A DNA stretch of 64,000 nucleotides from Magnetospirillum sp. XM-1 (GCF_001511835.1 NZ_LN997848.1:496001-560000); one strand, 5' to 3'; positions 50,051 to 58,225 are shown, numbered from the stretch's first letter. Program-made: numbers and translations. Notes: generated from the sequence alone by a model not told the origin.

Positions 50051-50142
50051 GCGGACTTGTTCCGGGCATCCACGTGGTTTCATCCGGGATAGTGCCGAAC
50101 GGCTCCACGTGGATGGCCGGGTCGAGCCCGGCCATGACGCAG
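50051..50142 (+). repeat. 92-bp dispersed repeat, copy 2
   Basis: Starts GCGGACTTGTTCCGGGCATC and ends ATGGCCGGG-TCGAG-CCCGGCCAT then GACGCAG. Same length as the copy at 45671. Paired differences keep an inner stem: CCACGTGG-TTTC here against CCACGCGG-CCCG there. Confidence 0.8.
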
Positions 50143-50168
50143 AAAGGCGGTTCTGATTTACCGTGCGC

Positions 50169-50266
50169 CGCCCTCAAGCGGCGGGCGGGCGCCTTGCGCC
50201 CTTGCCTCTTGCGGCATAAGCCGCGCGGCCCCTTGGGCCTAACCAATATGGGATGCCCCATATTGG
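50169..50266 (-). repeat. Dispersed multi-hairpin element, copy 5
   Basis: Plus strand: GCCCTCAAGCGGCGGGCG, stem GGGCGC-CTT-GCGCCC, TTGCCTCTT, stem GCGGC-ATAA-GCCGC, stem GGCCC-CTT-GGGCC, TAA, then a perfect 10-bp stem CCAATATGGG/CCCATATTGG. It follows the histidine-rich gene on that gene's strand. Confidence 0.8.
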
Positions 50267-50273
50267 TGTGATT

Positions 50274-50564
50274 TCAATGCTCGTGCTCGTGGCCGCCGAG
50301 GTCTTCCTCGGCGTGCTTGTGCTCGTGCGGCTTCCAGCTGTGCTTGGCCTGTTCGTGCCCGTGGTCGTGCCCGCCCTCGGGGGTGTGGCCGTGGGGATGG
50401 CTGTGCTGGTGCAGGTGCTCGTGCGCGTGGGTATGGGCGTGCGCATGGGCGTGGGTCACGTCGCCGTGGGAATGGGGATGGGCGTGGACGTGGCTGTGCT
50501 CGTGGGCGTGGTGATGCTTGTGCTCGTGCCCGCTGGATTCGTCGTGATGGTGGCCGCCGTGCAT
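50274..50564 (-). CDS. Histidine-rich putative metal-binding protein
   Basis: A 96-aa protein with 38 histidines (40%), mostly as alternating H-x-H-x runs (for example HAHAHAHTHAHEH) with Glu, Asp, Lys, Ser and Ala between; only one Trp, no Cys. No signal peptide or membrane span, so cytosolic. GGGAG lies 6 nt before the ATG. Composition recalls Hpn-like and HypB/CooJ-type nickel storage tracts; a nickel/cobalt ECF transporter lies 2 kb away on the same strand. Metal storage is inferred. The antisense frame is a shadow. Confidence 0.7.
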   Translation of the reverse strand: MHGGHHHDESSGHEHKHHHAHEHSHVHAHPHSHGDVTHAHAHAHTHAHEHLHQHSHPHGHTPEGGHDHGHEQAKHSWKPHEHKHAEEDLGGHEHEH

Positions 50565-50824
50565 TCGCTTCTCCCGGTCCGGTGCGACGCCCCCATTCTA
50601 CGCCGGACGGCGGAAAATCGGAATGGTCTCGCTTGGACTGCAGGCATAATAAATAATAAAATTAGATAAAATTTTATTCAAAGGCAATGGCGTGATTTGA
50701 TAAAGGTGAAGGAAGTTATTACCTATGCAATACAAGTGATAACTCCTTTATTCATGTTGAAAAAATCAACGATAAGGCGCAACGTAAACCTAATGTGAAT
50801 GGGTAAACTTGAGATGTGAACGCC
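50565..50824. other. AT-rich intergenic region before the unknown 394-aa gene
   Basis: About 260 nt, the most AT-rich part of the window (about 50630-50800). It holds AGTTATTAC/GTGATAACT arms (50713-50743, one mismatch), GTTGA-AAAAA-TCAAC (50757-50771), and TTGGAC followed by TAAAAT-like elements (from 50634) that could be promoters. No gene seen. The base composition suggests a foreign or regulatory segment. Confidence 0.5.
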
Positions 50825-52009
50825 ATGTCTGGACGCGGATCGACGAAGGCGACAAATACCCGATGGTCCAACGCGGATCCGGGGATCGAGGCGATCCGCG
50901 CCGCCCTGGAAGGGCCGGTGATCGAGGTCCTGCGGCACGAGGTGCTGGCGCTCAAGGGGCTGCCGCGCAATGCCGCCTACGACAAGGCCATGAACGATCC
51001 CAAGATGCTCGACGAATGCCTGCGGCTGTTCCGCACCCGCCCCGAGCTGTTCGCCAATGTGGTGACCGATTCCGGCAAGCGGCCGATCACCGCCGACCAC
51101 GATGTCCTGGCCTGCGGCCGCACCCTGGCCGAGGCGGTGGCCCTGGTGGTGCGCGCGGCGGCGCGGCGCTATTTCCGCGCCAAGCTGGATTTCCGCAGCA
51201 AGTTCCAGGCGCCGCCGCCCAAGGTGTCGCTGATGAAGCGCGTGGGGCTCGCCCTGGGCCTCGCCCATCCGCCGCCCCAGCCCAAGCACGCCGCCAAGCA
51301 GCATTCGCGGTCCGAGGCGCTGTATCAGGCCATCCGCGAGAACCTGCGCTTCGACTGGCAGGTGATGCTGATCCCCCACTACACCCCTATGAGCCCGTCG
51401 CTGGTCAGCGATCTCGGCCCGCGCCTCTTGGACATCCGCGAAGCCGCCGAGCTGCAGGCGCTGGCCTCGCCCGGCAACATGCCGCGCGATGGACGCTCGC
51501 CGCTGCTGCTGGACGACGCCAAGCGGCTGCTGGTGGCCGGCAAGGACACCATCGACGCCGACATCCTGTGGCGGGTGGTGAGCCAGATGGACCTGGGCCG
51601 GCTGTTTCCCAAGACCGAGACCACCCAGCCCCGCCGGGCGGTGGCGCAGGTGTCGGCCACCCATGTGGATGTCATCCGCGCGCTGCTTCCCGTTCTGGGC
51701 GGCGATATCCGCCGCTTCACCGCCTTCCTGATGATCGCCTTCGACACCCTGGGCGAGCAGCGCTTCAAGCAGGATTTCTGCCAGTCGGGCCAGGTGCATG
51801 CGGCGCGCAAGCTGGCCGAGCGTCTGAGCCGGGTCGAGCCGCCGCCCCCTTGCCTCGACGACATGAAGCGGGTCTACGGCGCGCTGTTGTCCACCGCCTA
51901 TGTGGGCGGGGTCGAGGCCGGGCCGTCGCGCATCGACAAGCAGCCCAGGCTGAAGCAGGCCCTGGACGCCCTGGGCCCCACCTCCAAGCCGGTGTCCATT
52001 TCAGGTTAG
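50825..52009 (+). CDS. Unrecognised 394-aa protein
   Basis: A soluble, mainly helical protein with no family I recognise. It starts MSGRGSTKATNTRWSNADPG (a GTG three codons earlier is possible; the ribosome site is weak). Landmarks: RLFRTRPELFANVVTDSGKR, AVALVVRAAARRYFRAKLDF, a Pro/His/Lys linker near 150-165, and RAVAQVSATHVDVIRALLPV. No signal peptide, membrane span or obvious catalytic motif. Codon use in the body is GC-rich like its neighbours. Its last 9 nt overlap the convergent cbiO. Confidence 0.75.
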   Translation: MSGRGSTKATNTRWSNADPGIEAIRAALEGPVIEVLRHEVLALKGLPRNAAYDKAMNDPKMLDECLRLFRTRPELFANVVTDSGKRPITADHDVLACGRTLAEAVALVVRAAARRYFRAKLDFRSKFQAPPPKVSLMKRVGLALGLAHPPPQPKHAAKQHSRSEALYQAIRENLRFDWQVMLIPHYTPMSPSLVSDLGPRLLDIREAAELQALASPGNMPRDGRSPLLLDDAKRLLVAGKDTIDADILWRVVSQMDLGRLFPKTETTQPRRAVAQVSATHVDVIRALLPVLGGDIRRFTAFLMIAFDTLGEQRFKQDFCQSGQVHAARKLAERLSRVEPPPPCLDDMKRVYGALLSTAYVGGVEAGPSRIDKQPRLKQALDALGPTSKPVSISG

Positions 52010-52648
52010 GGCGCCGTTCGCCAGCGTGACCCGCCGGGTGACCAGGCGGTCGATCACCTCGCGGTCGTGGGAGACGATCACCATGGCCTGGGGCAGCCCG
52101 GCCAGGATCTCCATCAGCCTTTCGCGCGTCGGCTCGTCCAGGGCGTTGGTCGGCTCGTCCAGCAGCAGCGCCTCGGGCTCCATGGCCAGTACGGCGGCCA
52201 GCGACACCAGCCGCTTCTGGCCGCCCGACAGCTTGTGGGTGACGCGGTTCTCGAGAGGAGCGAGACCCAGCCGGTCGAGGGTGGCATGCACGATGTCGCG
52301 CGCCTCGGCCTTGCTCTTCCCCAGATTGAGGGGGCCGAAGGCCACGTCCTCGGCCACGGTGGGACAGAACAACTGGTCGTCGGCGTCCTGGAACAGCAAG
52401 CCGGCCTTGGCGCGCACCTCGACGAAATCGGCCTCGGCCCGGCGCTCGCGCCCGAAGGCGTGAACGCGGCCCGTCCTGGGCCGGATCAGTCCGACCATGA
52501 CGTGCAGAAGGGTGGTCTTGCCGCTGCCGTTGGCGCCCAGCAGCGCGACACGCTCGCCCGGCCCGAGGGCGAAGTCCACGCCGTCCAGCACCGGATGGGC
52601 GGCGTCGAAGGCGTGGCTGACGCCTTCGAGGTGGATGAGGGAGCTCAC
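52001..52648 (-). CDS. cbiO: Nickel/cobalt ECF transporter ATP-binding protein (CbiO/NikO)
   Basis: A 215-aa ABC ATPase: Walker A GANGSGKTTLLH, Q-loop LLFQDADDQLF (the ECF-type Q-loop), signature LSGGQKRLVSLAAVLA and Walker B ALLLDEPTNALD. The GTG at 52648 is the start: it overlaps the cbiQ stop by four bases (GTGA), and the product begins MSSLIHLEGVSHAF. Last gene of the K-M-L-Q-O operon. Confidence 0.92.
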   Translation of the reverse strand: MSSLIHLEGVSHAFDAAHPVLDGVDFALGPGERVALLGANGSGKTTLLHVMVGLIRPRTGRVHAFGRERRAEADFVEVRAKAGLLFQDADDQLFCPTVAEDVAFGPLNLGKSKAEARDIVHATLDRLGLAPLENRVTHKLSGGQKRLVSLAAVLAMEPEALLLDEPTNALDEPTRERLMEILAGLPQAMVIVSHDREVIDRLVTRRVTLANGALT

Positions 52649-53376
52649 ACCATCCCCACGGCGACGACCAGGACCAGCCCGGCGGCCGAGGCCGCGCCGA
52701 AGCCGAGATCCAGGCGGCCCGGCCCGGCGTTGGCCTCGTCGTCGAGCGAGGGGAAGCGGCCGGTGAAGCCGCGGCAGCGCATGGCGGCGTCGATGCGCTC
52801 GGCCCGCTCCAGGGAACGCACCATCAGCATGCCGAACAGATGGCCGATGGAACGCCAGCAATGGGGGCCGGTGACGGGGCGGAAGGCGCGGGCCCGCATG
52901 GCGAGGCGCAGGCGGCGATACTCGTCTTCCAGCACCGACAGATAGCGGGTGGTGAACAGGAACAGGTGGACGAAGCGTTCGCTCACCCCGAGGCGGGCCA
53001 GGGCGCGGCCCAGCACCGGGGCTTCCATGGAGCTCACCAGGGCGAACAGGGCGACCGCCACGGCGTTGGCTTTCAAGGCGATGGAGGCCGCCTGGCGCAG
53101 GCCTTCCTCCGACCCTTCCAGCCCCCACAGGCTGAAGACCGGGTGGCCGGGCACCGTGAAGGGCAGCATGACCAGGGCCAGCAGCATGAAGCCTTCCAGG
53201 CCGAGCAGGCGGCGGGCGGTGGCGGCCAGCGGCAGACGGGCGGCCAGGGCGGCGGCCAGGGCAAGGCCCAGCCCCAGTCCCTGCGCCGCCAGCGACGGCG
53301 CCAGCACCTCGGCCAGGGCGAACAGCAGGGCGGCCAGCAGCCGGGTGCGCGGGTCGAGGCGCTCGATCAGGCTCAT
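52645..53376 (-). CDS. cbiQ: ECF transporter T component (CbiQ/NikQ)
   Basis: A 243-aa membrane protein starting MSLIERLDPRTRLLAALLFA, with about five helices and the coupling motifs LAMRARAFRP and DAAMRCRGFTGRFP (Ala-Arg-Gly type) that contact the ATPase. It links CbiO to the substrate subunit CbiM. Overlaps cbiL upstream and cbiO downstream by 4 nt. Confidence 0.9.
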   Translation of the reverse strand: MSLIERLDPRTRLLAALLFALAEVLAPSLAAQGLGLGLALAAALAARLPLAATARRLLGLEGFMLLALVMLPFTVPGHPVFSLWGLEGSEEGLRQAASIALKANAVAVALFALVSSMEAPVLGRALARLGVSERFVHLFLFTTRYLSVLEDEYRRLRLAMRARAFRPVTGPHCWRSIGHLFGMLMVRSLERAERIDAAMRCRGFTGRFPSLDDEANAGPGRLDLGFGAASAAGLVLVVAVGMV

Positions 53377-53897
53377 GGTCCCCTCCGCCGCGATTGCAGC
53401 CAGGCCCAGCAGCCGAACAGGCCGAAGATGGTGCCGATGCCGCCCATCAGGTCATGCAGGCGGATGCGGGATTCATAGGCGTCCAACTGCTCGCGCAAGG
53501 GGCGGATCTGCCGGGCGATGGCGGCTTCCAGGGCGGCCGCGTCGGCGGTGGCAGCGGACGGCGCCGCCTTGCCCTCGGGCAGGGTGGGCGGGAATTGGTT
53601 GGCGGGAACGGTGAACTGGGCGGCGTGGCCGTCCTCGGATTCCACCGTCACCAGATGGTCCATGCGGGCCGTCACCCGCTGGCGGAAGGTACCGTCGGGA
53701 CCGGTGGCGAAGCTGGCCACCAGCGATCCGTCCGCCCCCAGGATGCGGCCCGGCACGCCGGCCGCCTTCTCGCCGCCGACGAAATAGGCCGAACCGGCGA
53801 TCTCGGCCTCTTCCACCGTGGCGAACACCTTCAGCTTGTGGGCCTGGGCGGGGGCGGCCAGCAGCAGCAGGGCGAGGGTGGCGGCGGTTGTCTTCAT
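53373..53897 (-). CDS. Accessory subunit CbiL/NikL of Ni/Co transporter
   Basis: A 174-aa protein with signal peptide (MKTTAATLALLLLAAPAQA), a periplasmic beta-sandwich of the kind found in NikL/CbiL (HKLKVFATVEEAEIAGSAYF, ATGPDGTFRQRVTARMDH) and a coiled coil leading to a C-terminal transmembrane helix (LMGGIGTIFGLFGCWAWLQS). It substitutes for the CbiN subunit. Overlaps cbiM and cbiQ by 4 nt on each side. Confidence 0.8.
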   Translation of the reverse strand: MKTTAATLALLLLAAPAQAHKLKVFATVEEAEIAGSAYFVGGEKAAGVPGRILGADGSLVASFATGPDGTFRQRVTARMDHLVTVESEDGHAAQFTVPANQFPPTLPEGKAAPSAATADAAALEAAIARQIRPLREQLDAYESRIRLHDLMGGIGTIFGLFGCWAWLQSRRRGP

Positions 53898-54493
53898 GCC
53901 AGCGCCTCCGGCTTGACCCGGGCCAGCAGGCCGATGGCGGCCGAGGCGAACACCGCCTCGATTCCCATCACCGGCAGATGGGTCAGCACCACCAGCCTGG
54001 CGGCGGTCTCGAACTCGCGGCCCGACGCCGCCAGCGATCCGGCCACCATCAATCCGGTCAGCAACACGGCGCCGCCGGAGCACAGCGCGGCGGCCCAGGC
54101 GGTGCGGCGAGTGTCGTCGGGGCGCCACAGGCGGCGGAAGACCAGTCCGGCCAGCACGGCGGGCGCGGCCATGTTGACGGTGTTGACGCCCAGCACCAGC
54201 AGGCCGCCGAAGCCGAACAGCAGCGCCTGCAGCAGCAGGGCGGCCAGCAGGGCGGGAAAGGCGGCCCAGCCCAGCACGATGCCGGCCATGCCGTTGAGCA
54301 GCAGATGCACGGAAGCCGGGCCGGCGGGCAGATGAATGGCCGAGGCGACGAACATCACCGCCGACAGCATGGCCACCTTGGGCACGCGCACCGGCTCCAA
54401 CTCCTTCAGGCCACGCGCCACCCCGGCCGCGGCGAGGATTCCCCCCGCCACCAGCACCGGATTGGACAGCACGCCGTCGGGAATGTGAGCCAA
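53894..54493 (-). CDS. cbiM: Nickel/cobalt ECF substrate-binding subunit (CbiM/NikM)
   Basis: A 199-aa membrane protein with about six helices. I place the start at the TTG at 54493, which has AGGAG 6 nt upstream and gives MAHIPDGVLSNPVLVAGG, the CbiM N-terminus. The metal site in this family uses the N-terminal amine, an N-terminal His and an internal His (AIHLPAGPASVHLLLNG). Removal of Met would place His at position 2. A dispersed hairpin element separates it from cbiK. Confidence 0.9.
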   Translation of the reverse strand: MAHIPDGVLSNPVLVAGGILAAAGVARGLKELEPVRVPKVAMLSAVMFVASAIHLPAGPASVHLLLNGMAGIVLGWAAFPALLAALLLQALLFGFGGLLVLGVNTVNMAAPAVLAGLVFRRLWRPDDTRRTAWAAALCSGGAVLLTGLMVAGSLAASGREFETAARLVVLTHLPVMGIEAVFASAAIGLLARVKPEALA

Positions 54494-54508
54494 GTGTCTC
54501 TCCTGTTC

Positions 54509-54600
54509 GTCCCTCAATCGCCGGGCGGGTCGCCTGTGGCGACCCTTGGCTCCCGCGGCATAAGCCGCGCCGGGCCTTGCCCGCACCTCCGGGCCTTTGG
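54509..54600 (-). repeat. Dispersed multi-hairpin element, copy 6
   Basis: Plus strand: CCCTCAATCGCCGGGCG, stem GGGTCGC-CTGT-GGCGACCC, TTGGCTCCC, stem GCGGC-ATAA-GCCGC, then divergent CGGGCC/GGGCCTTTGGCCCG. It lies inside the nickel/cobalt operon, between the cbiK-like stop (54609) and the cbiM start (54493). Confidence 0.75.
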
Positions 54601-54608
54601 CCCGTCGA

Positions 54609-55379
54609 CTATTTCATGTCCTGGGCGCGCACCCAGATCAGGCCGCCCAGTTCGGTCTTGGCCGGCTTGCCCTCGGGGCTTTTGGCCGGTTTGTCGCTTT
54701 CCACCAGGGCAGCGAAGCCCCACCAGCCGGCGCGCGGCATGGCGTAGGCGAACTGGCCCGAGGAATCGGCCTTGATCACCTGCGTGACGAAGGGGTCGGA
54801 TGGCGGCTTGACCGAGCCGTCGTTGCGCCATTCCACCTCGATCTCGGCGAAGGGAACCGGCTTGCCGTTCTTGCGCACGATGCCCCGGAACAGATTGCCG
54901 GTCCACAAGCCGTAGGGCCGGGCCAGCGGCTCGATCTCGACAGGCAAGCCCACCGCCTTGTCCCAGCCGCCGCCGCCGGCGAAATCCACCACCACCTTGG
55001 TGTAGTGGACGATCCACTTGCCCTCGGCCTTTTCCCAATAGGGGGCGGGCTCGACGAAGAAGACGTGGTCGCCGGGCTGGTCCAGGCGGAACTCGGCGGC
55101 GAACACCGTCTTGTCGCCGGCCTTGCCGGGCTTGAGGCTGGATTTGAGGTCACGGGTCTTGCCGCCGGCCAGCACGCCGAAGCGCACCGGGGGCGCCATC
55201 TCCATCAGCGGGCCGCGCTCCATGGGATGGGTGAAGGCGAGGTCCAGGCGGATGTCGCGGGGTCCCTGTTCGGAAACGATGTCGGCGGAGGGAATCAGCT
55301 CCTGGAAATGGGCCGCCGCCACCGAGGGAAGCAGTCCCAGCACACAGGCGATCAGGCTTGCGGCGCCATGCCTTGCCAT
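54609..55379 (-). CDS. DUF4198 periplasmic protein of Ni/Co transporter (CbiK/NikK-like)
   Basis: A 256-aa protein with signal peptide (MARHGAASLIACVLGLLPSV, cleaved near AAA) starting HFQELIPSADIV and with DUF4198 landmarks LAFTHPMERGPLMEMAPP and YWEKAEGKWIVHYTKVVVDF. After cleavage an N-terminal Ala-His is exposed. NikK proteins accompany NikMLQO transporters and help pass nickel. First gene of the operon; the order K-M-L-Q-O favours nickel, but cobalt is not excluded. Confidence 0.85.
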   Translation of the reverse strand: MARHGAASLIACVLGLLPSVAAAHFQELIPSADIVSEQGPRDIRLDLAFTHPMERGPLMEMAPPVRFGVLAGGKTRDLKSSLKPGKAGDKTVFAAEFRLDQPGDHVFFVEPAPYWEKAEGKWIVHYTKVVVDFAGGGGWDKAVGLPVEIEPLARPYGLWTGNLFRGIVRKNGKPVPFAEIEVEWRNDGSVKPPSDPFVTQVIKADSSGQFAYAMPRAGWWGFAALVESDKPAKSPEGKPAKTELGGLIWVRAQDMK

Positions 55380-55548
55380 CCACTCCCCCTAAAAGATTAT
55401 GCGACTTCGTTAACGCTCGGCCCGAGCATACGCGGGGGGAGGGGGCAGGCCAAGCGCTAAATGGGCGTATGGCCCCTGGCGGCTGTCCCCGGGGCCGGGC
55501 GAAAGGGATACAAAATCACGGGAAGGCTTGCGCCGGGCGTATCAAATA

Positions 55549-55570
55549 GGTAAACAGGTACCTAATTACC
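55549..55570. promoter_or_regulatory. 22-bp imperfect palindrome upstream of actP-like gene
   Basis: GGTAA and TTACC outer arms flank a perfect AGGTACCT core with two mismatched pairs between, 28 nt before the symporter start in an AT-richer stretch. It lies in the divergent region shared with the nickel operon. Three GCGTAT motifs also occur here (55425-55431 on the other strand, 55465, 55538). Candidate operator for either gene. Confidence 0.45.
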
Positions 55571-55597
55571 ACAATAAGCCCTAGAGAGGCCGTTCCC

Positions 55598-57262
55598 ATG
55601 CCCCATCTCCCTCGCCTCGGCCTTGCCGCCCTGCTGCTGCTGGCGCCGTCGCTGCCCGCTTTGGCCGCCGGCGCCGATCTCGGCCAGGCCGCCAAGCAGG
55701 CCACCAACTGGCACGCCATCCTGATGTTCGTGGCCTTCGTGGCGCTGACGTTGGGCATCACCTGGTGGGCGTCCAAGCGCACCAAGTCGGCGGCCGATTT
55801 CTACACGGCGGGAGGCGGTATCTCGGGCTTCCAGAACGGTTTGGCCATCGCCGGCGACTTCATGTCGGCGGCTTCGTTCCTGGGGGTGACGGCGCTGCTT
55901 TACGGCACCGGCATGGACGGCATGGTCTATGCCGTCGGCGTGGTGGTGGGCTGGCCGCTGATGCTGTTCCTGATCGCCGAGCCGCTGCGCAACCTGGGCA
56001 AGTACACCTTCGCCGACGTGGTCGCCTACCGTCTGGCCAAGGTGCCGGTGCGCACCTACGCCGCCTTCAGCTCGCTCACCGTGGTGGTGTTCTACCTGAT
56101 CGCCCAGATGGTCGGGGCGGGCCAGCTGATCAAGCTGCTGTTCGGCATGGACTACCTTTACGCCCTGTTCCTGGTGGGCGGGCTGATGATGGTCTACGTG
56201 GTGTTCGGCGGGATGGCCGCCACCACCTGGGTGCAGATCATCAAGGCGGTGCTGCTGCTGTCGGGCGCCACCTTCATGGCCGGCGCGGTGCTGGCCCGCT
56301 TCGGCTTCTCGCCCGAGGCCATGTTCGCCAAGGCGGTCCAGGTCAAGGGCTCGGCCGCCATCATGTCGCCCGGCCTGCTGTTCAAGGATCCCATCGACAC
56401 CATCTCGCTGGCGGTGGCGCTGGCCTTCGGCACCGCCGGCCTGCCCCACATCCTGATGCGCTTCTTCACCGTTCCCGACGCCAAGGAGGCCAGGAAGTCG
56501 GTGTTCTACGCCACCGCCTTCATCGGCTTCTTCTACGTCCTGGCGGTGGTGATCGGCATCGGCGCCATCGCCCTGGTGGCCACCGATCCGGCCTATCTGG
56601 CCGACGGCAAGGCCTTAAAGGGCGGCGGCAACATGGCCGCCGTGTGGCTGGCCCACGCGGTGGGCGGCGATCTGTTCCTGGGCTTCATCTCGGCGGTGGC
56701 CTTCGCCACCATCTTAGCCGTGGTGGCCGGGCTGACCCTGGCCGGGGCCTCGGCCATCTCCCACGATCTCTACGCCAACGTCTTCGCCCGCGGCCGCGCC
56801 AAGGAGGAGACCGAGCTTCGCATCTCGCGCCTGTCCAGCCTGGGGCTCGGCGTGGTCGCCATCATCCTGGGCGTGCTGTTCGAAAAGCAGAACATCGCCT
56901 ATCTGGCCGGTTTGACGTTGGCCATCGCCGCCTCGGCCAATTTCCCGCTGCTGCTTCTGTCCATGCTGTGGCCGGGGCTGACGTCCAGGGGCGCCATCCT
57001 GGGCGGCTCGGTCGGCCTGGTCTCGGCGGTGGTGCTGACCGTGCTGGGCCCGGCGGTGTGGAAGTCGGTGCTGGGCCATCCCCAGCCCATCTTCCCCTGG
57101 GGCAATCCCGCCCTGTTCTCGGTGGCCGCCGGCTTCGCCGCCACCTGGTTCTTCTCGGTGACCGACGGCAGCGAGCGGGCGGCGCGGGAGCGGGCCGATT
57201 TCGACGCCCAGTTCGTCCGCTCGCAGACCGGCTTGGGTGCGGAAGGGGCCTCCGCTCACTGA
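55598..57262 (+). CDS. actP: Sodium:solute symporter (ActP-like acetate/short-chain acid permease)
   Basis: A 554-aa SSS-family protein with a leader ([20 protein letters not shown]) and 13 or so helices. Landmarks: [62 protein letters not shown] and [20 protein letters not shown]. The family takes up acetate, glycolate or pyruvate. The usual small partner gene yjcH (DUF485) is absent. GAGAGG lies 8 nt before the ATG. Confidence 0.88.
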   Translation: MPHLPRLGLAALLLLAPSLPALAAGADLGQAAKQATNWHAILMFVAFVALTLGITWWASKRTKSAADFYTAGGGISGFQNGLAIAGDFMSAASFLGVTALLYGTGMDGMVYAVGVVVGWPLMLFLIAEPLRNLGKYTFADVVAYRLAKVPVRTYAAFSSLTVVVFYLIAQMVGAGQLIKLLFGMDYLYALFLVGGLMMVYVVFGGMAATTWVQIIKAVLLLSGATFMAGAVLARFGFSPEAMFAKAVQVKGSAAIMSPGLLFKDPIDTISLAVALAFGTAGLPHILMRFFTVPDAKEARKSVFYATAFIGFFYVLAVVIGIGAIALVATDPAYLADGKALKGGGNMAAVWLAHAVGGDLFLGFISAVAFATILAVVAGLTLAGASAISHDLYANVFARGRAKEETELRISRLSSLGLGVVAIILGVLFEKQNIAYLAGLTLAIAASANFPLLLLSMLWPGLTSRGAILGGSVGLVSAVVLTVLGPAVWKSVLGHPQPIFPWGNPALFSVAAGFAATWFFSVTDGSERAARERADFDAQFVRSQTGLGAEGASAH

Positions 57263-57264
57263 TC

Positions 57265-57352
57265 CGTCCCTCAGTCGCCGGACGCGCGCTCGAAAGCGCG
57301 CTTGGGCGTCGCCGCATAAGCGGCGCGGCCCCTTGGGCCTAACCCGGCCCCG
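57265..57352 (-). repeat. Dispersed multi-hairpin element, copy 7
   Basis: Plus strand: CCCTCAGTCGCCGGACGC, stem GCGCGCT-CGAA-AGCGCGC, TTGGG, stem GCCGC-ATAA-GCGGC, stem GGCCC-CTT-GGGCC, TAA, then CCCGGCCCC/GGGGCCGGG, whose far arm extends into the 3' end of the minus-strand DMT gene (to about 57370). It lies between two convergent genes. Confidence 0.8.
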
Positions 57353-58225
57353 TCATGGCGGGGCCGGGTGTCGCGGAGCCGCTGATTTTCGCTCGCTCCG
57401 CATCACGTAAAGGCCGGACGCCATCACCACCATGGCGCCGGCCAGGGTGTTGAGGGTGGGAATCTCGGCGAAGACCAGCCAGCCCAGGCTGGACGACACC
57501 ACGATGTGGAAATAGTCGAAGGGCGCCACCGTCGAGGCCGGGGCGAGGCGCACCGCCTGACTGATCAGCAACTGGCCGGTGCCGCCCAGGATGCCGGCGC
57601 ATGCGAACAATCCCCAGGCTCGCGGGTCGGGACTCTGCCAGACCAGGGGCAGCGCCGCCCCGGTCAGGACCAGGGTCAGCACCGAGAACCAGAACACGGT
57701 GGTCACCGCCGCCTCGGTGCGCCCCATGTCGCGCATCATCACCATCACCAGGGCATAGAGGACGGTGCCGGCCACCGCGAAGGCCGCGCCCGCCCCCAGC
57801 AGGTCGCCCGCCCAGGCGTCGGGTCCGGCCACGATCAGGATGCCGCCGAATCCGGCCGCCACCGCCGCCCAGCGGCCGGGCGACACCGTCTCCTTCAATA
57901 GCGGCACCGACAGCGCGGTGATCAGCAGCGGCGCGGCGAAGCCGATGGCGGTGACCTGGACCAGGGGCAGGCGGTGGAAGGCCATGAAGAAGCAGCCCAC
58001 CGCCAGCAGGCCGACGGCCGACCGCAGCGCATGCGCCCAGGGCCGCCTGGTGGCCACGGCGCGCATTCCGCTCCGCCACAGCAGAGGGGCCAGCGGCACC
58101 AGCCCGAATCCGGCCCGGAAGAACAGCACCTGAATCACCGAGTAATCGGCCATCAGCAGCTTGACCAGCGCGTCCATGCCGGCGAACACCGAAGTGGCGG
58201 CCAGCATGGCGACGATCCCCCTCAT
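57353..58225 (-). CDS. EamA/DMT-superfamily permease
   Basis: About 290 aa, ten predicted helices in two EamA repeats: AATSVFAGMDALVKLLMADY, FFMAFHRLPLVQVTAIGFAA and APFDYFHIVVSSSLGWLVFA. The ATG at 58225 (MRGIVAMLAATSVF) is chosen for the family start, but no clear ribosome site is present; a TTG at 58270 is an alternative. Substrate unknown. Its last codons form part of a hairpin with the adjacent repeat. Confidence 0.83.
   Translation of the reverse strand: MRGIVAMLAATSVFAGMDALVKLLMADYSVIQVLFFRAGFGLVPLAPLLWRSGMRAVATRRPWAHALRSAVGLLAVGCFFMAFHRLPLVQVTAIGFAAPLLITALSVPLLKETVSPGRWAAVAAGFGGILIVAGPDAWAGDLLGAGAAFAVAGTVLYALVMVMMRDMGRTEAAVTTVFWFSVLTLVLTGAALPLVWQSPDPRAWGLFACAGILGGTGQLLISQAVRLAPASTVAPFDYFHIVVSSSLGWLVFAEIPTLNTLAGAMVVMASGLYVMRSERKSAAPRHPAPP

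Noticed and set aside
50253..50669. Val/Met-rich membrane-like frame opposite the His-rich gene
   Set aside because: Antisense of repeated CAC/CAT codons gives GTG/ATG runs; the minus frame has the ribosome site.
55380..55597. Cobalamin riboswitch before the nickel/cobalt operon
   Set aside because: Region is too short and lacks the B12-box; gene order K-M-L-Q-O also points to nickel.
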